Below are positions 42,701 to 50,569 of a stretch of 64,000 nt of DNA, piece after piece. The notes under the pieces were generated by a model, which was given only the letters and a program-made list of their open reading frames with translations, was not told the origin of the DNA and made no database searches. Source of the DNA: Bordetella parapertussis (GTDB lineage: Bacteria; Pseudomonadota; Gammaproteobacteria; Burkholderiales; Burkholderiaceae_C); contig CAMDCZ010000001.1 of the NCBI GenBank assembly GCA_945890735.1, positions 62,001 to 126,000 on the forward strand, given 5' to 3'. How positions within the stretch are numbered: the stretch's first letter is position 1; each line of letters starts with the position of its first letter. Both the position numbers and the translations under genes were made by a program.

Positions 42701-43205
42701 GTTCGATATAGAGGCGATCCTCAAAAATCGCCGCCAAGCGCGAGGCAATTTCATCAGCCTTTTGCTGACCCGATTTTTGGAGGGCCAAGCCAATCGGGCC
42801 CGACTGCGCACCTGACAAGGCAATCAATCCTTGCGTGCTTTCAGCTGTCAACCATGTCCAATCGACAGCAGCATGGGTTTTGAGGTTTTGTTGGGTCCAA
42901 CTTTGAGAGAGAAGCTCACACAAATTCAAATAGCCAACTGCGTTTTGTACCAAAAGAAGTATCTGAGAAGTCCCAGTGCCCGAGCCCTCGTCAGCCGAAG
43001 TCAAAGTCAGTTCGGCGGCGATCAGGGGTTTGATGCCTTGTTTTCGACAAGCGGAATAAAACTTCACCGCCCCAAATAAATTGTTCAAGTCGGAAATAGC
43101 CAGCGCTGCTTGCCCATCTTGCTGCGCTCTATCAACCACGTCATCTATTCGGCAAGTGCCATTGACAATGGAGTATTCGGTGTGAAGTCGCAGATGAACA
43201 AACAT
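39732..43205 (-). CDS. dnaE: DNA polymerase III alpha subunit
   Basis: 1157 residues, the normal size. The replicative polymerase has a PHP domain (VHLRLHTEYSIVNG at the start), the polymerase III palm with acidic residues in MPDFDIDFCQTNRDRV, the helix-hairpin-helix region (about 840-910) and the OB domain (about 980-1060). It is the DnaE1 type, because the gene is single and no imuAB genes are adjacent. It is divergent from trxA. Confidence 0.97.
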   Translation of the reverse strand: MFVHLRLHTEYSIVNGTCRIDDVVDRAQQDGQAALAISDLNNLFGAVKFYSACRKQGIKPLIAAELTLTSADEGSGTGTSQILLLVQNAVGYLNLCELLSQSWTQQNLKTHAAVDWTWLTAESTQGLIALSGAQSGPIGLALQKSGQQKADEIASRLAAIFEDRLYIELQRADRADDEQHVMEAVMLAERLGLPVVATHPVQFTTEADFEAHEARVCIAEGEILGNPKRPKRFTKAQYFKSQAEMLSLFADIPSAISNTRAIAQRCSLNLTLGKPQLPAFPTPVVDGKALATDVYFRKVAFEGLESRLAHLYPDMAEREWQRVPYEKRLEFEIQTILNMGFPGYFLIVSDFINWAKKNACPVGPGRGSGAGSLVAYALNITDLDPLRYNLLFERFLNPERVSMPDFDIDFCQTNRDRVIDYVKNQYGRNAVSQIVTFGTMAARAAIRDVGRTLDMSYPFCEGLSKLIPNKPGQHMTIEIALAQEPVLAHRLETEDEVKILLQLAQKLEGLTRNVGMHAGGVLIAPGKLTDFCPLYQQPGSPSAVSQFDKDDVEAIGLVKFDFLGLATLTILEMAKKLIVERHPSQAHFAYELIQLDDAPTYHLFAEGKTEAVFQFESRGMQAMLKDAKPTRLEDLIVLNALFRPGPMSLIPSFVARKHGREEVKYPHPLAEPILAETYGIMVYQEQVMQTAQVLGGYSLGGADLLRRAMGKKKPEEMALHRSIFREGAAKNQISTQQADAIFDLMEEFAGYGFNKSHAAAYSLLAYHTAWIKVHFTAEFFCANMTVEMDDTDKLKILFDDAISMGMEFEQPDINLGQYAFVPVSSSIIRYGLGAVKGTGQLAIDAISHERADGGEFSSFMNFCSRIDRSRVNKRTVEALIRAGAFDKLHSNRAEILASVSTAFEYAQSLDTHVHQVGLFDAGEAHGSMMQEPPLSASEPWGIREKLTNEKSALGFHLSGHLFEESQAEIRCFLKTRLSDLNESREPQWVAGVIRGERSINTARGKLNVFVLDDMSAALEVSADESVFVKHRHLIKEDQLVIALVRVQLDRRNGSLRIQLLEALDLFSARCRFGKYLRVLSRDDVPDFSVLIDRFPAKTDHHSPEAMPSGLPIRLAIQRPTYAVELQLGIDACFYPSDAALQWLSFDQPTCSSQIVYD

Positions 43206-43293
43206 GCGCGCATTCTAGTGAGGTGATCTCCATTTCCCCTTCGGTGTTGACTGGTCAAATGTCCCGTAGAATCGCCGAAAAGCAAGGAATCCC

Positions 43294-43626
43294 ATGGCAA
43301 ACGACCTCATCCAACATCTTTCTGATGCATCCTTTGAATCCGTTGTTCTTCAATCCAAACACCCTGTGCTGGTTGACTTTTGGGCCGAATGGTGTGGTCC
43401 ATGCAAAATGATCGCGCCTGTGCTCGATGAGGCTGCCACCACCTACGAAGGGAAATTGCAAATCACCAAACTGAATGTCGATGAAAACCGGGACATTCCA
43501 GTCAAATTTGGTATTCGTGGTATCCCGACCCTGATGCTGTTCAAGGATGGGCAGCTTGCAGCAACCAAGGTGGGTTCGCTCAGCAAGGCCCAATTGACAG
43601 AGTTCATTGAACAACAATTGAATTAA
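43294..43626 (+). CDS. trxA: Thioredoxin 1
   Basis: 110-residue thiol-disulfide reductant with the active site WCGPC at 33-37 in VDFWAEWCGPCKMIAP and the cis-proline loop GIRGIPTLMLF. AAGGA precedes the ATG. The short gap to dnaE contains TTGACTGGTCAA (43247-43258) and TAGAAT further on, but the 14-base spacing is short for a normal promoter. rho follows 154 bp downstream, the usual trxA-rho order. Confidence 0.97.
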   Translation: MANDLIQHLSDASFESVVLQSKHPVLVDFWAEWCGPCKMIAPVLDEAATTYEGKLQITKLNVDENRDIPVKFGIRGIPTLMLFKDGQLAATKVGSLSKAQLTEFIEQQLN

Positions 43627-43651
43627 TCTGTTCTTTTTTTCCTCAATTCCT

Positions 43652-43659
43652 GTCATAAT
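43652..43659 (+). promoter_or_regulatory. Extended -10 promoter candidate for rho
   Basis: GTCATAAT in context TGTCATAAT fits an extended -10 element (TG, one base, then CATAAT) and precedes the rho leader by 120 bases. No good -35 is visible, which extended -10 promoters tolerate. Confidence 0.4.
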
Positions 43660-43668
43660 TTCAAGCAT

Positions 43669-43709
43669 GCGCAACATTCAGCTGAGATGAGCTGAGCCAC
43701 ATGTTGCGC
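43669..43709 (+). promoter_or_regulatory. Hairpin in the rho leader
   Basis: GCGCAACAT (43669-43677) pairs with ATGTTGCGC (43701-43709); inside, TCAGCT (43678-43683) pairs with AGCTGA (43690-43695). The combined structure would form early in the rho leader, 72 bases before the start codon. Confidence 0.7.
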
Positions 43710-43727
43710 TTGGTTGGCGCTCTGTCA

Positions 43728-43766
43728 ACCGGACCCCCTCCCCCTTTACCCACCTCAAACTCCCCG
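43728..43766 (+). promoter_or_regulatory. C-rich, G-poor segment in the rho leader (rut-like)
   Basis: Between the leader hairpin and the ribosome binding site lies a stretch with about 23 C and only 2 G in 37 bases, in pyrimidine clusters such as ACCCCCTCCCCC. Unstructured C-rich RNA is what Rho binds, so this is a candidate for autogenous control of rho. Confidence 0.55.
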
Positions 43767-43780
43767 ATGGAGTACATCCT

Positions 43781-45043
43781 ATGCACCTGAATGAACTGAA
43801 AGCACTTCACGTATCTGAAGTCTTGAAGCAGGCTGAAGAGCTCGAAATTGAAAATACTGGGCGCATGCGCAAACAAGAATTGATGTTTGCGATCATCAAA
43901 AAGAGAGCGCGCGCAGGTGAACAGGTTTTTGCCGACGGCGTGCTTGAAATTCTTCCAGACGGATTTGGTTTTTTGCGCAGTCCTGACACCAGCTACACAG
44001 CGAGCACGGATGACATTTACATCAGCCCCAGTCAGGTTAGGCGCTTCAACCTCCATACAGGTGACATGATTGAAGGAGAGGTACGCATTCCGAAAGACGG
44101 CGAGCGTTACTTTGCACTCACCAAGCTTGACCAAGTCAATGGTGACCTGCCTGAGAACAACAAGCACAAAGTCATGTTTGAAAACTTGACACCGCTTTTC
44201 GCTCGTGAGCAGATGAAACTTGAACAAGATATCAAGGGAGACGAAAACATCACTGGGCGCATCATTGACATCATTGCGCCCATTGGCAAAGGCCAACGCG
44301 CTTTGCTGGTGGCACCGCCAAAGAGCGGCAAAACGGTGATGATGCAGCACATTGCCCATGCCATTGCAGCGAACTATCCCGATAGCCACATGATGGTTCT
44401 GTTGGTGGATGAGCGCCCGGAAGAAGTCACTGAAATGCAGCGCTCAGTCAAGGCAGAAGTCATTGCATCCACATTTGATGAGCCCGCTGCACGCCACGTT
44501 CATGTGGCAGAGATGGTCATCGAACGTGCCAAGCGACTGGTTGAACTGAAGAAAGATGTGGTTATCTTGCTTGACTCGATCACCCGCTTGGCTCGTGCAT
44601 ACAACAACGTGGTTCCAAGCTCTGGCAAAGTCCTGACAGGCGGCGTCGATGCCAATGCGCTCCAAAGGCCCAAACGTTTTTTTGGTGCCGCACGCAAAGT
44701 TGAGGAGGGCGGCTCGCTCACCATCATCGCCACCGCATTGATCGACACTGGCAGCCGAATGGATGAAGTGATTTTTGAAGAATTCAAGGGCACGGGCAAC
44801 TGTGAAATCCATTTGGATCGCAGGCTCTACGAAAAACGGGTTTTCCCAGCCATTCAACTCAATAGAAGTGGAACAAGGCGCGAGGAACTCTTGTTGGCAC
44901 CTGAAATTCTTCAAAAAACCAGAATATTGCGTCAATTTATCTACAATTTAGATGAAATTGAATCAATGGAATTGATGTTGAAAAACATGAAAGCCACCAA
45001 AACCAATGTCGACTTTTTTGACATGATGCGCCGCGGCGGATGA
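43781..45043 (+). CDS. rho: Transcription termination factor Rho
   Basis: 420 residues, the compact form without an inserted domain. The N-terminal helix bundle and cold-shock-like primary RNA site (about 1-130, with DGFGFLRSPDTSYTAS) are followed by the ATPase motor with Walker A PPKSGKTVMM, the Q-loop/R-loop region and the secondary RNA-binding site. TGGAG precedes the ATG. The leader carries a hairpin and a C-rich stretch. rpmE follows. Confidence 0.97.
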   Translation: MHLNELKALHVSEVLKQAEELEIENTGRMRKQELMFAIIKKRARAGEQVFADGVLEILPDGFGFLRSPDTSYTASTDDIYISPSQVRRFNLHTGDMIEGEVRIPKDGERYFALTKLDQVNGDLPENNKHKVMFENLTPLFAREQMKLEQDIKGDENITGRIIDIIAPIGKGQRALLVAPPKSGKTVMMQHIAHAIAANYPDSHMMVLLVDERPEEVTEMQRSVKAEVIASTFDEPAARHVHVAEMVIERAKRLVELKKDVVILLDSITRLARAYNNVVPSSGKVLTGGVDANALQRPKRFFGAARKVEEGGSLTIIATALIDTGSRMDEVIFEEFKGTGNCEIHLDRRLYEKRVFPAIQLNRSGTRREELLLAPEILQKTRILRQFIYNLDEIESMELMLKNMKATKTNVDFFDMMRRGG

Positions 45044-45083
45044 TCGTCTTGGTTCAGGCATAATATGCACCTACTGAAAAGTG

Positions 45084-45100
45084 CAAGGGATCGGCCCTTG
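45084..45100 (+). promoter_or_regulatory. Leader hairpin before rpmE
   Basis: CAAGGG (45084-45089) and CCCTTG (45095-45100) form a six-pair stem with a five-base loop, 27 bases before the start codon. An A/T-rich promoter-like segment (GGCATAATATG) lies about 20 bases upstream. The hairpin could be a site for L31 autoregulation, as reported for E. coli rpmE, but no sequence similarity was checked. Confidence 0.45.
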
Positions 45101-45127
45101 TGGCTCTCAACTCAAAAGGAAATAGCA

Positions 45128-45385
45128 ATGAAAGATGGGATTCACCCTGAGTACCGCGAAGTCTGCTTCCAAGACTTGTCAAATGGCTTTAAATTTGTCA
45201 CACGCACATGTGCCAACACCAAAGAGACCATCAAGATGGATGACGGCCGCGAATTGCCACTCTACAAACTAGATACCTCCAGCGAATCACACCCCTTCTA
45301 CACAGGTACCCAAAAATCTGTGGATACCATGGGTGGTCGTGTTGAGCGGTTCCGCAACAAGTACGGCAAAACAACAGCCAAGTAA
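45128..45385 (+). CDS. rpmE2: Ribosomal protein bL31, type B (zinc-free)
   Basis: 85 residues starting MKDGIHPEYREVCFQDLSNG. The CxxC zinc pair of ordinary L31 is absent, which defines the B type that replaces it in low zinc in many bacteria. In this lineage it occupies the standard rho-rpmE position and may be the main form. The start is ATG 45128 with AAGGA upstream; a longer frame to 45065 overlaps the leader hairpin and is not used. A terminator follows. Confidence 0.94.
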   Translation: MKDGIHPEYREVCFQDLSNGFKFVTRTCANTKETIKMDDGRELPLYKLDTSSESHPFYTGTQKSVDTMGGRVERFRNKYGKTTAK

Positions 45386-45401
45386 AACCAACCTGGCCAA
45401 C

Positions 45402-45430
45402 AAAAGCAGCTCCTGGGCTGCTTTTTTTTT
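45402..45430 (+). terminator. Terminator after rpmE2
   Basis: AAAAGCAGC (45402-45410) and GCTGCTTTT pair around six bases and continue into a T-tract to 45430. Confidence 0.88.
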
Positions 45431-45468
45431 GCCCCACCCCCATCACCGCCTGTGTCAAACTGTTTCTT

Positions 45469-47166
45469 GTGAATATTCCCTCACCTGCCTTGGTCGCACA
45501 AAGTGCAGTCCGCCGACTTCCTCGGTGGGCCTTGGTTTCATTGTGTTTGATTTATGTGTTGTTTGGTTTTATGGAGCGCTCGCCCTGGAAGCCAATGGAT
45601 GTGGCTTCTCTGGGATACATGCTGTCTTTGGCGAATCTAGAGTCCAGTCTGCTTCAGTTACAAATGGCGGGAATCCCGCCTGAACTCGATGCACTTTTCC
45701 CATACTGGTTAGGTGCCGTTGGCATACATGTTTTTCAGCCATGGCTACCTGCCGACATGGCAGCCCGAGTCCCGTTTGTTTTGCTGTCACTGCTGAGCAT
45801 GGTTTGCATTTGGCATGCCATTTATTTATTGGCACGCAACCCTCAGGCACAACCTGTTGCCTTTGCGTTTGGCGGTGAAGCCAACCCCAAAGACTACGCT
45901 CGCTCATTGGCTGATGCGGGATTGCTGGCTTTGTTGGCGTGCTTGGGGCTGGCATTGCCCATCCATGAAATCACGCCCATGGCCATTCAATTTGACTGCA
46001 TGGCTTTGGTATTTCTGGGCGCTGCCATGTTGCCCTTTTACCCTCAACGCGGTTTGCTTTTGTGGGGACTGGGCTTGCTGTTGTTGACATTGAGTGGCGC
46101 ACCCTTCATCGCCATCGTCATCGCGCTTGGATGCACCATGCTTTGGCTCAAACATCCCCAATCGCGTCGCCGGCAATGGCTTTTCATGGGATTGCTATGC
46201 CTTGCCTTGGTGATGACTGCGTCTGGCTTGGATTTGTGGAGATGGCGAATCACACCCATGCATGAGTTAGTCAGCCAATTCCGTCAACGTTTCGAATTGT
46301 CAGTCTGGTTTTTATGGCCCGCATGGCCATTGGCCTTATGGACATTGTGGCGCTGGCGGGGGCACTGGGGAACGCAATCGTGGAGCCAGCATCTGGTGCT
46401 GCCAGTCTTTCTCTTTGTCAGCACCTTGCTGGCCAGCATAGCGACACAAGATCCCGACCGCACACTCCTTCTCACTCTGCCTGCCATTGCAGCTCTGGCG
46501 GCCTTTGCATTGCCCACACTCGGTCGCAGTGTTGCCGCATTGATTGACTGGTTCACGTTGCTGTTTTTCACATGGGGCGCGGTCATGATTTGGGGGGTGT
46601 GGATCTCGCTTGAAACAGGTGTGCCTGCCCAACCAGCTCTCAATGTCGAGCGGTTGGTTCCTGGTTATGTTCACATCGCCAACGGATTTCATTTAACCGT
46701 GGCGATTTTGGTCAGTGTGATTTGGGTCGGACTGGTCATATGGCGAATTGGCAGGCACCCTTCAGCCATCTGGAAAAGTTTGGTTTTGCCTGCGAGTGGC
46801 GCAACACTGTGCTGGGTTTTGCTCACGACGCTGTGGCTACCCATTTTGGACCGCGCACTCAGCTATAAACCTTGGGCTGCTGAATTGACACAAACGCTTT
46901 CATTGCAAAAATGCATTTACGCCGTTGATTTGCAGAGAAATCAAATGGCAGGCTTGGCCTTTCATGCCAACATCCCCTTCAAGGCCCTGCCCGAAGAAGA
47001 CAGCCATTTGCAATGTGATTGGATATTTGCAAGTCCACAGTCAGTGGCTAACCACCATGCCATCAACCCTCGCTATTGGACACTGGTGAAAAAATCCAAA
47101 AGACCTGCTGACAAATCGGAAGAGATCATGATTTTCAAACGTACTCCGGCCAATAGCCATGAGTGA
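45469..47166 (+). CDS. GT-C-like integral membrane glycosyltransferase candidate
   Basis: 565 residues with about ten to eleven hydrophobic helices between 20 and 460 and a soluble C-terminal domain (about 465-565) ending FKRTPANSHE. The first loop after helix 1 (MERSPWKPMDVASLGYML) and the overall layout resemble ArnT/PMT-type transferases that use polyprenyl-linked sugars. No donor or acceptor can be named. It begins at GTG 45469, since no ATG is available before the first helix, and no clear ribosome binding site is seen, so the start is uncertain. Its end overlaps the MATE-family gene by eight bases, which points to joint function. Confidence 0.65.
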   Translation: MNIPSPALVAQSAVRRLPRWALVSLCLIYVLFGFMERSPWKPMDVASLGYMLSLANLESSLLQLQMAGIPPELDALFPYWLGAVGIHVFQPWLPADMAARVPFVLLSLLSMVCIWHAIYLLARNPQAQPVAFAFGGEANPKDYARSLADAGLLALLACLGLALPIHEITPMAIQFDCMALVFLGAAMLPFYPQRGLLLWGLGLLLLTLSGAPFIAIVIALGCTMLWLKHPQSRRRQWLFMGLLCLALVMTASGLDLWRWRITPMHELVSQFRQRFELSVWFLWPAWPLALWTLWRWRGHWGTQSWSQHLVLPVFLFVSTLLASIATQDPDRTLLLTLPAIAALAAFALPTLGRSVAALIDWFTLLFFTWGAVMIWGVWISLETGVPAQPALNVERLVPGYVHIANGFHLTVAILVSVIWVGLVIWRIGRHPSAIWKSLVLPASGATLCWVLLTTLWLPILDRALSYKPWAAELTQTLSLQKCIYAVDLQRNQMAGLAFHANIPFKALPEEDSHLQCDWIFASPQSVANHHAINPRYWTLVKKSKRPADKSEEIMIFKRTPANSHE

Positions 47167-48502
47167 AACGAAATACATCGTCAAGCACGCATCAACTGTC
47201 TTGGTTGGTCAGTTGGCTGTTGTGCTGTTTGGTGTCGTAGATACGGTGATTGCGGGCAGGCATGACCCGCAAGCGCTGGCCATTTTGTCGATCAGCGCAT
47301 CCATTTACATCACCGTCTATGTGGCCATGTTGGGGGTCATACAAGCACTGCTACCTTTGTTCGCTGAGCTGAACGGGGCACAAAAAAAACCCGAGATAGG
47401 TATCTTGTTTCGCCAAAGTTTGTATATCTGGGCGGGACTTTCCTTGCTTGGGATGTCCATACTGCTGTCGCCTCTTTTTTTGATGAGGTGGACCGAAGTA
47501 CCCATCAGACTTCAAAGTGGCGTGATGGATTACCTGGCTGCGCTTGCAGTCGCCCTGCCTGCAGCACTTTTCTTCAGACTCTACAGCTCACTCAACCAAA
47601 GCCTGGGAAAACCGCGATTGGTGACTTGGATTCAAGTGGGGGGGTTGGGACTCAAAGTACCCTTGTCAATGCTTTTCGCCTTTGGATTTGGCAATCTGCC
47701 CGCCATGGGGTTGTTAGGTTGCGCGATTGCCACCGTGTTGGTGAGTGCATTGATGATGCTGATTGCACTTGTCCTTTTGCACAGACATCAACTTTATGCT
47801 GACCTCCAACTGTGGAAAATGCCTGAACCACCAGACTGGCATGCCATTGGACAAATGCTTCGTCTGGGTATCCCCAATGGATTGAGTGTGACCGTTGAAG
47901 TGACATCCTTTACCCTGATGGCTTTGCTGATTTCAAGGATGGGGGAAGTGGCTGCAGGAAGTCACCAAATTGCAAGCAACATGGCTGCGCTGCTCTACAT
48001 GGTTCCATTGTCATTTTCAATCGCCATCAGTGCTCGACTGAGTTATTGGCGGGGCGCGAAAAACCATGAAGCTGTCAAGCAATGCTTGAAAATTGGATTT
48101 CAGCTGGTCATGTTGTTGGCCATGCTGTTGGCCAGCATACTTTGGGTTTTCAGCGAGTGGATTGCCAATTGGTACACCAGTGACCAAGATGTGGCTGAGC
48201 TAGCAACCACGCTGTTGTTCATCATCGGGGCTTTCCATGTGTTGGATGCGTTGCAAACCATTTGCTTTTTTGTCCTGAGGAGTTTCAAAGTGACGATCGC
48301 ACCCCTCTTGATTTACTCAATACCACTGTGGGGTATTGGATTGACAGGTGGATCCATATTGGCCTACGACGGCTTGGGTTCCATTGCCGCCATGCATTCA
48401 CCCACTGCCTTTTGGTATATGAACATATTGGCACTGAGCTTTGTTTGCACAGGCTTGCTGCTCTTGATTGGCTTGCAGATAAAGAAGCTCAAAGCGAATT
48501 GA
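47159..48502 (+). CDS. MATE-family transporter
   Basis: 447 residues with twelve predicted membrane helices in two related halves, the layout of MATE/MOP-superfamily carriers. KYIVKHASTVLVGQLAVVLFGVVDTVIAG and GSHQIASNMAALLYMVPLSFSIAISARL are typical of the NorM/DinF group. Exporters of this group move cationic drugs with Na+ or H+; the wider superfamily includes lipid-linked sugar flippases. The eight-base overlap with the preceding glycosyltransferase-like gene raises the second option. Its 3' end overlaps phoR on the opposite strand by 14 bases. Confidence 0.88.
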   Translation: MSETKYIVKHASTVLVGQLAVVLFGVVDTVIAGRHDPQALAILSISASIYITVYVAMLGVIQALLPLFAELNGAQKKPEIGILFRQSLYIWAGLSLLGMSILLSPLFLMRWTEVPIRLQSGVMDYLAALAVALPAALFFRLYSSLNQSLGKPRLVTWIQVGGLGLKVPLSMLFAFGFGNLPAMGLLGCAIATVLVSALMMLIALVLLHRHQLYADLQLWKMPEPPDWHAIGQMLRLGIPNGLSVTVEVTSFTLMALLISRMGEVAAGSHQIASNMAALLYMVPLSFSIAISARLSYWRGAKNHEAVKQCLKIGFQLVMLLAMLLASILWVFSEWIANWYTSDQDVAELATTLLFIIGAFHVLDALQTICFFVLRSFKVTIAPLLIYSIPLWGIGLTGGSILAYDGLGSIAAMHSPTAFWYMNILALSFVCTGLLLLIGLQIKKLKAN

Positions 48503-49859
48503 CTGACGCCGACTCTGAAGGTATTTTTTGACGCACCCGGGCTGACGGAAACGTCAAAGAAAATGTCGAGCCTTGGCTGAGCTTGCTTTCGATCTGCAAA
48601 GTACCCCCATGCCGCTGAATCACGTGCTTGACAATCGCCAGTCCCAAACCAGTGCCCCCGGTGTCTCTAGATCGGCTGCGATCGATCCGGTAGAAACGCT
48701 CAGAGAGTCTGGGTATGTGCTCGGGGGCAATGCCTGGACCAGAGTCTTCCACCGAAAACACCAACCCCCCGTTCGATGGCTGCCATCTGATGTCTACACG
48801 GCCACCGGCTGGTGTGTAGCGAAGGGCGTTGCTGATCAAGTTAGAAAAAGCGCTGATCAGCTCTGAAAAATAACCAGCTATCTCCCAGCCACTGGCGTCG
48901 AAATCATCGTGAAAAACCAATGTGTGTGACGTCAGTCCATCCGGATGGAGCACCGCAAGCAGACCTTGTGCATCTTCCTTGCATCGCTGTGAGATGACAT
49001 CAAGGGACAGCCATTCGTGATGGCTGGGGAATGGACTGCCCTCCAAGCGAGACAAGGTCAGCAAATCCTCCACCAGTGACTTCATCCGCTGTGCTTGGTT
49101 TGCCATCAGCAAGAGGTATTTGTCCTGTTCCTGGGGTGAGAGGGAAAGGTTTTGCAAGGTCTCGACAAACCCCAGCAATACCGTCAGTGGTGTGCGTATT
49201 TCATGAGAAACATTCGCCACAAAATCACGTCGCATCACTTCTGCTTGCTCCAAAGAGGTGACATCTCTTGACAGCAACAACATGCGACCATCTCCATATG
49301 GAAAGAGCTGAATGCCTACTTTGTGCGGATTATCCACACGGTGCAATCGTCCTTCGATGATGACTTCATGGTCGAATAATTGACCGTTGATATAACTGCT
49401 GAACACAGGATTGCGAAGCATGTTGCCAATCAACTGCTGTGAATCTAAGTGAGGGTCAATACCCAATTGCTTGGCTGCTGTTTGGTTACACCACTGGATA
49501 CGCGACTCTGGATCAAGCAACAACACCCCATTGGGAGAGGCTTGGATAGCCGCTAAAAATTGCCTCAGGCTGTCTTCACTCACCAACCTGAGCATCTCCT
49601 TGGACTTCAACAGCTTTCGTATCCGGTCAGACGATTGGCCCCACATACCGGGCAGGTCTGAATCTTGGTTCAAGTGGTCTGAATTCAACCAACGGAGAAA
49701 TTTTTGGCCACGCCAAGCATCCACCAAATACAACAAAGAAGAAGCAGCCAACATACCTGTCAGAATGTCTGACGGTTGGCGAGAGCTCCAAGGCAAAAAG
49801 AAGGCGGCGAATCCACCAAAAATCAAAAAGAATACATAGAAAAAAAATCGCTCAAACAT
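48489..49859 (-). CDS. phoR: Phosphate regulon sensor histidine kinase
   Basis: 456 residues. Two N-terminal membrane helices (about 5-45) lack a large periplasmic domain, as in other PhoR proteins that sense phosphate through the Pst transporter and PhoU. A PAS domain (about 100-200) is followed by the phosphorylated histidine in VSHEIRTPLTVLLGF and the ATPase boxes LISNALRYTPAGG, DSGPGIAPEHIP and GTGLGLAIVKH. It follows phoB by nine bases in the pst-pho operon and converges with the MATE gene. Confidence 0.95.
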   Translation of the reverse strand: MFERFFFYVFFLIFGGFAAFFLPWSSRQPSDILTGMLAASSLLYLVDAWRGQKFLRWLNSDHLNQDSDLPGMWGQSSDRIRKLLKSKEMLRLVSEDSLRQFLAAIQASPNGVLLLDPESRIQWCNQTAAKQLGIDPHLDSQQLIGNMLRNPVFSSYINGQLFDHEVIIEGRLHRVDNPHKVGIQLFPYGDGRMLLLSRDVTSLEQAEVMRRDFVANVSHEIRTPLTVLLGFVETLQNLSLSPQEQDKYLLLMANQAQRMKSLVEDLLTLSRLEGSPFPSHHEWLSLDVISQRCKEDAQGLLAVLHPDGLTSHTLVFHDDFDASGWEIAGYFSELISAFSNLISNALRYTPAGGRVDIRWQPSNGGLVFSVEDSGPGIAPEHIPRLSERFYRIDRSRSRDTGGTGLGLAIVKHVIQRHGGTLQIESKLSQGSTFSLTFPSARVRQKIPSESASVNSL

Positions 49860-49868
49860 GGCGATGAA

Positions 49869-50564
49869 TCAACTGGCACTTGACTTGGAAAAGCGGTAAC
49901 CCGCGCCTCTGACAGTCTCGACCATGGTGCCAGCTTCTCCCAATGCTTCACGCAGCCGTTTCACGTGGACATCGACAGTACGCTCTTCGATGAAAACATG
50001 ATCACCCCACACCTTGTCAAGCAACTGTGCGCGTGAATGAACGCGCTCGGAATGATGCATGAAAAAATTAAGCAACTTGAACTCAGTGGGACCCAGCTTG
50101 AGTGCGTTGCCAGCGTAGGTGACTCGGTGCGTTGCGCCATCCAAATGCAGCTCGCCCATGGTGACACTGTCGTCTGCCTGTTCAGGGGCACGGCGACGCA
50201 ACACAGAGCGAATTCGAGCAAGTAATTCTTGGGTTGAAAAAGGCTTGGTGATGTAATCATCCGCGCCGGCATCCAAACCAGACACCTTGTCATGCTCTTC
50301 ACTTTTAGCCGTCAGCATCAAGATGGGAACTGACTTGGTTCGTGGATCACTCCTCCACTTGCGTGCCCAGACAACACCGTTTTGTCCAGGCAGCATCCAA
50401 TCGAGCAAAATCACATCTGGCAAAACCGCATCAATCTCTCTTTGCGCGCTTTCACCATCTTCTGCCCAGATGGGAGATAAACCGTTGTGCCGCAAATTCA
50501 CTGAGATCAGTTCAGCAATAGAAGATTCATCCTCAACAATCAAAACACGAGGCAAATGACGCAT
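49869..50564 (-). CDS. phoB: Phosphate regulon response regulator PhoB
   Basis: 231 residues. The receiver domain (about 1-122) has the acidic pocket VEDE, the phosphorylated aspartate in ILLDWMLPG and the lysine in TAKSEEHDK; the C-terminal winged helix (about 130-231) has HVFIEERTVDVHVKRLREAL. It binds Pho boxes; two candidates are found in the pstS-ppx intergenic region. It lies five bases after phoU. Confidence 0.96.
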   Translation of the reverse strand: MRHLPRVLIVEDESSIAELISVNLRHNGLSPIWAEDGESAQREIDAVLPDVILLDWMLPGQNGVVWARKWRSDPRTKSVPILMLTAKSEEHDKVSGLDAGADDYITKPFSTQELLARIRSVLRRRAPEQADDSVTMGELHLDGATHRVTYAGNALKLGPTEFKLLNFFMHHSERVHSRAQLLDKVWGDHVFIEERTVDVHVKRLREALGEAGTMVETVRGAGYRFSKSSAS

Positions 50565-50569
50565 GGGAA

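Noticed and set aside
43247..43274. Promoter of trxA from TTGACT and TAGAAT
   Set aside because: The spacing is only 14 bases, too short for a normal sigma-70 promoter; the TTGACTGGTCAA dyad is noted in the trxA entry only.
49330..49338. A second perfect DnaA box (TTATCCACA) inside phoR
   Set aside because: It is isolated, lies within coding sequence and matches normal codons there; one box in a 1.4-kb gene is expected by chance in a genome.
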